From the NCBI GenBank assembly GCA_963930775.1, contig OZ005691.1, positions 744,001-808,000 on the forward strand: a stretch of DNA of 64,000 nt. Reading direction: 5' to 3'. The position numbers were made by a program, and so were the translations under genes. Shown here piece after piece: positions 63,960 through 64,000 of the stretch (the first letter of the stretch is position 1; each line of letters opens with the position of its first letter). A model generated the notes under the pieces. The model was not told where the DNA came from, ran no database searches, and worked only from the letters and a program-made list of their open reading frames with translations. The DNA is from Cliona cf. orientalis (taxonomy: Eukaryota; Porifera; Demospongiae; Clionaida; Clionaidae).

Positions 63960-64000
63960 ATATTATTATGCTAAATGTACCCTATCATTAGAAAAGCATT

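Larger units (their letters stand above)
62153..64000. other. Gene-free right end
   Basis: I find no open frame with family resemblance, no RNA gene and no credible exon chain here. It contains the NAGPA upstream region and two copies of a dispersed repeat. Undetected short exons of a gene lying further right cannot be excluded. Confidence 0.5.

Noticed and set aside
62024-64000. tRNA or other small RNA genes in the right-hand spacer
   Set aside because: I found no cloverleaf-compatible A/B box pair or snRNA-like sequence by eye. A covariance-model search would be decisive.

Overview
The window is 64 kb of intron-rich, compact nuclear DNA from an animal. GT-AG introns are mostly 50-300 bp and the spacers between genes are only 120-570 bp. 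The gene set (PAR-6, a BEACH-WD40 FAN/NSMAF protein, a FilGAP-type RhoGAP, BLTP1/KIAA1109, the lysosomal uncovering enzyme NAGPA) is metazoan. Small genes, AT-rich spacers, many short palindromic transposons and frequent ACATGTACATGTA runs suggest an early-branching animal, most plausibly a sponge. That placement is an inference and no species can be named from the sequence alone.

Layout, left to right. RBM39-like splicing factor (-, cut by the left edge). NFS1 mitochondrial cysteine desulfurase (+). Two tandem divergent Rab-like GTPases (-), both lacking the catalytic glutamine. BLTP1 bridge-like lipid transfer protein (-, 32 exons, 8316-28928, complete). A FAM162-like mitochondrial membrane protein (-). 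ENY2 (+). NSMAF/FAN (-). An ARHGAP22/24/25-type RhoGAP (+). A 993-residue coiled-coil protein with UVR-like motifs and no recognised function (-). An intronless-CDS alpha-tubulin (+). PAR-6 (-). MROH1, a HEAT-repeat protein (+, 33 exons). NAGPA (-). The last 2 kb show no gene but hold a dispersed repeat.

Arrangement. Each of the five plus-strand gene starts lies head-to-head with a minus-strand gene, 153-360 bp apart: RBM39/NFS1, FAM162/ENY2, NSMAF/RhoGAP, coiled-coil/tubulin, PAR-6/MROH1. The same genes meet tail-to-tail at 120-570 bp. Shared promoters are therefore likely. Two carry recognisable palindromes: an NRF-1-type GCGCATGCGC between RBM39 and NFS1, and an E-box GTCACGTGAC between NSMAF and the RhoGAP. 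The NAGPA promoter carries another NRF-1-type site. The genes do not form one pathway; this is a housekeeping and cell-biology neighbourhood (splicing, Fe-S supply, lipid transfer, membrane traffic, polarity, lysosome sorting).

Non-genic content. Two minisatellites 18 kb apart share a palindromic core. At least five families of short inverted-repeat elements are present, one with three copies. A 49-bp minisatellite has copied an NFS1 exon end together with its splice donor. There is a 119-bp perfect tandem duplication and long homopolymer or CT tracts, several of which form the pyrimidine tract of an acceptor. Exon boundaries were read by eye from reading frame, splice signals and remembered family sequence. 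Summed coding lengths are divisible by three for NFS1, both GTPases, BLTP1, FAM162, ENY2, RhoGAP, the coiled-coil gene, PAR-6, MROH1 and NAGPA, which supports those models. The NSMAF model is off by one or two bases somewhere.
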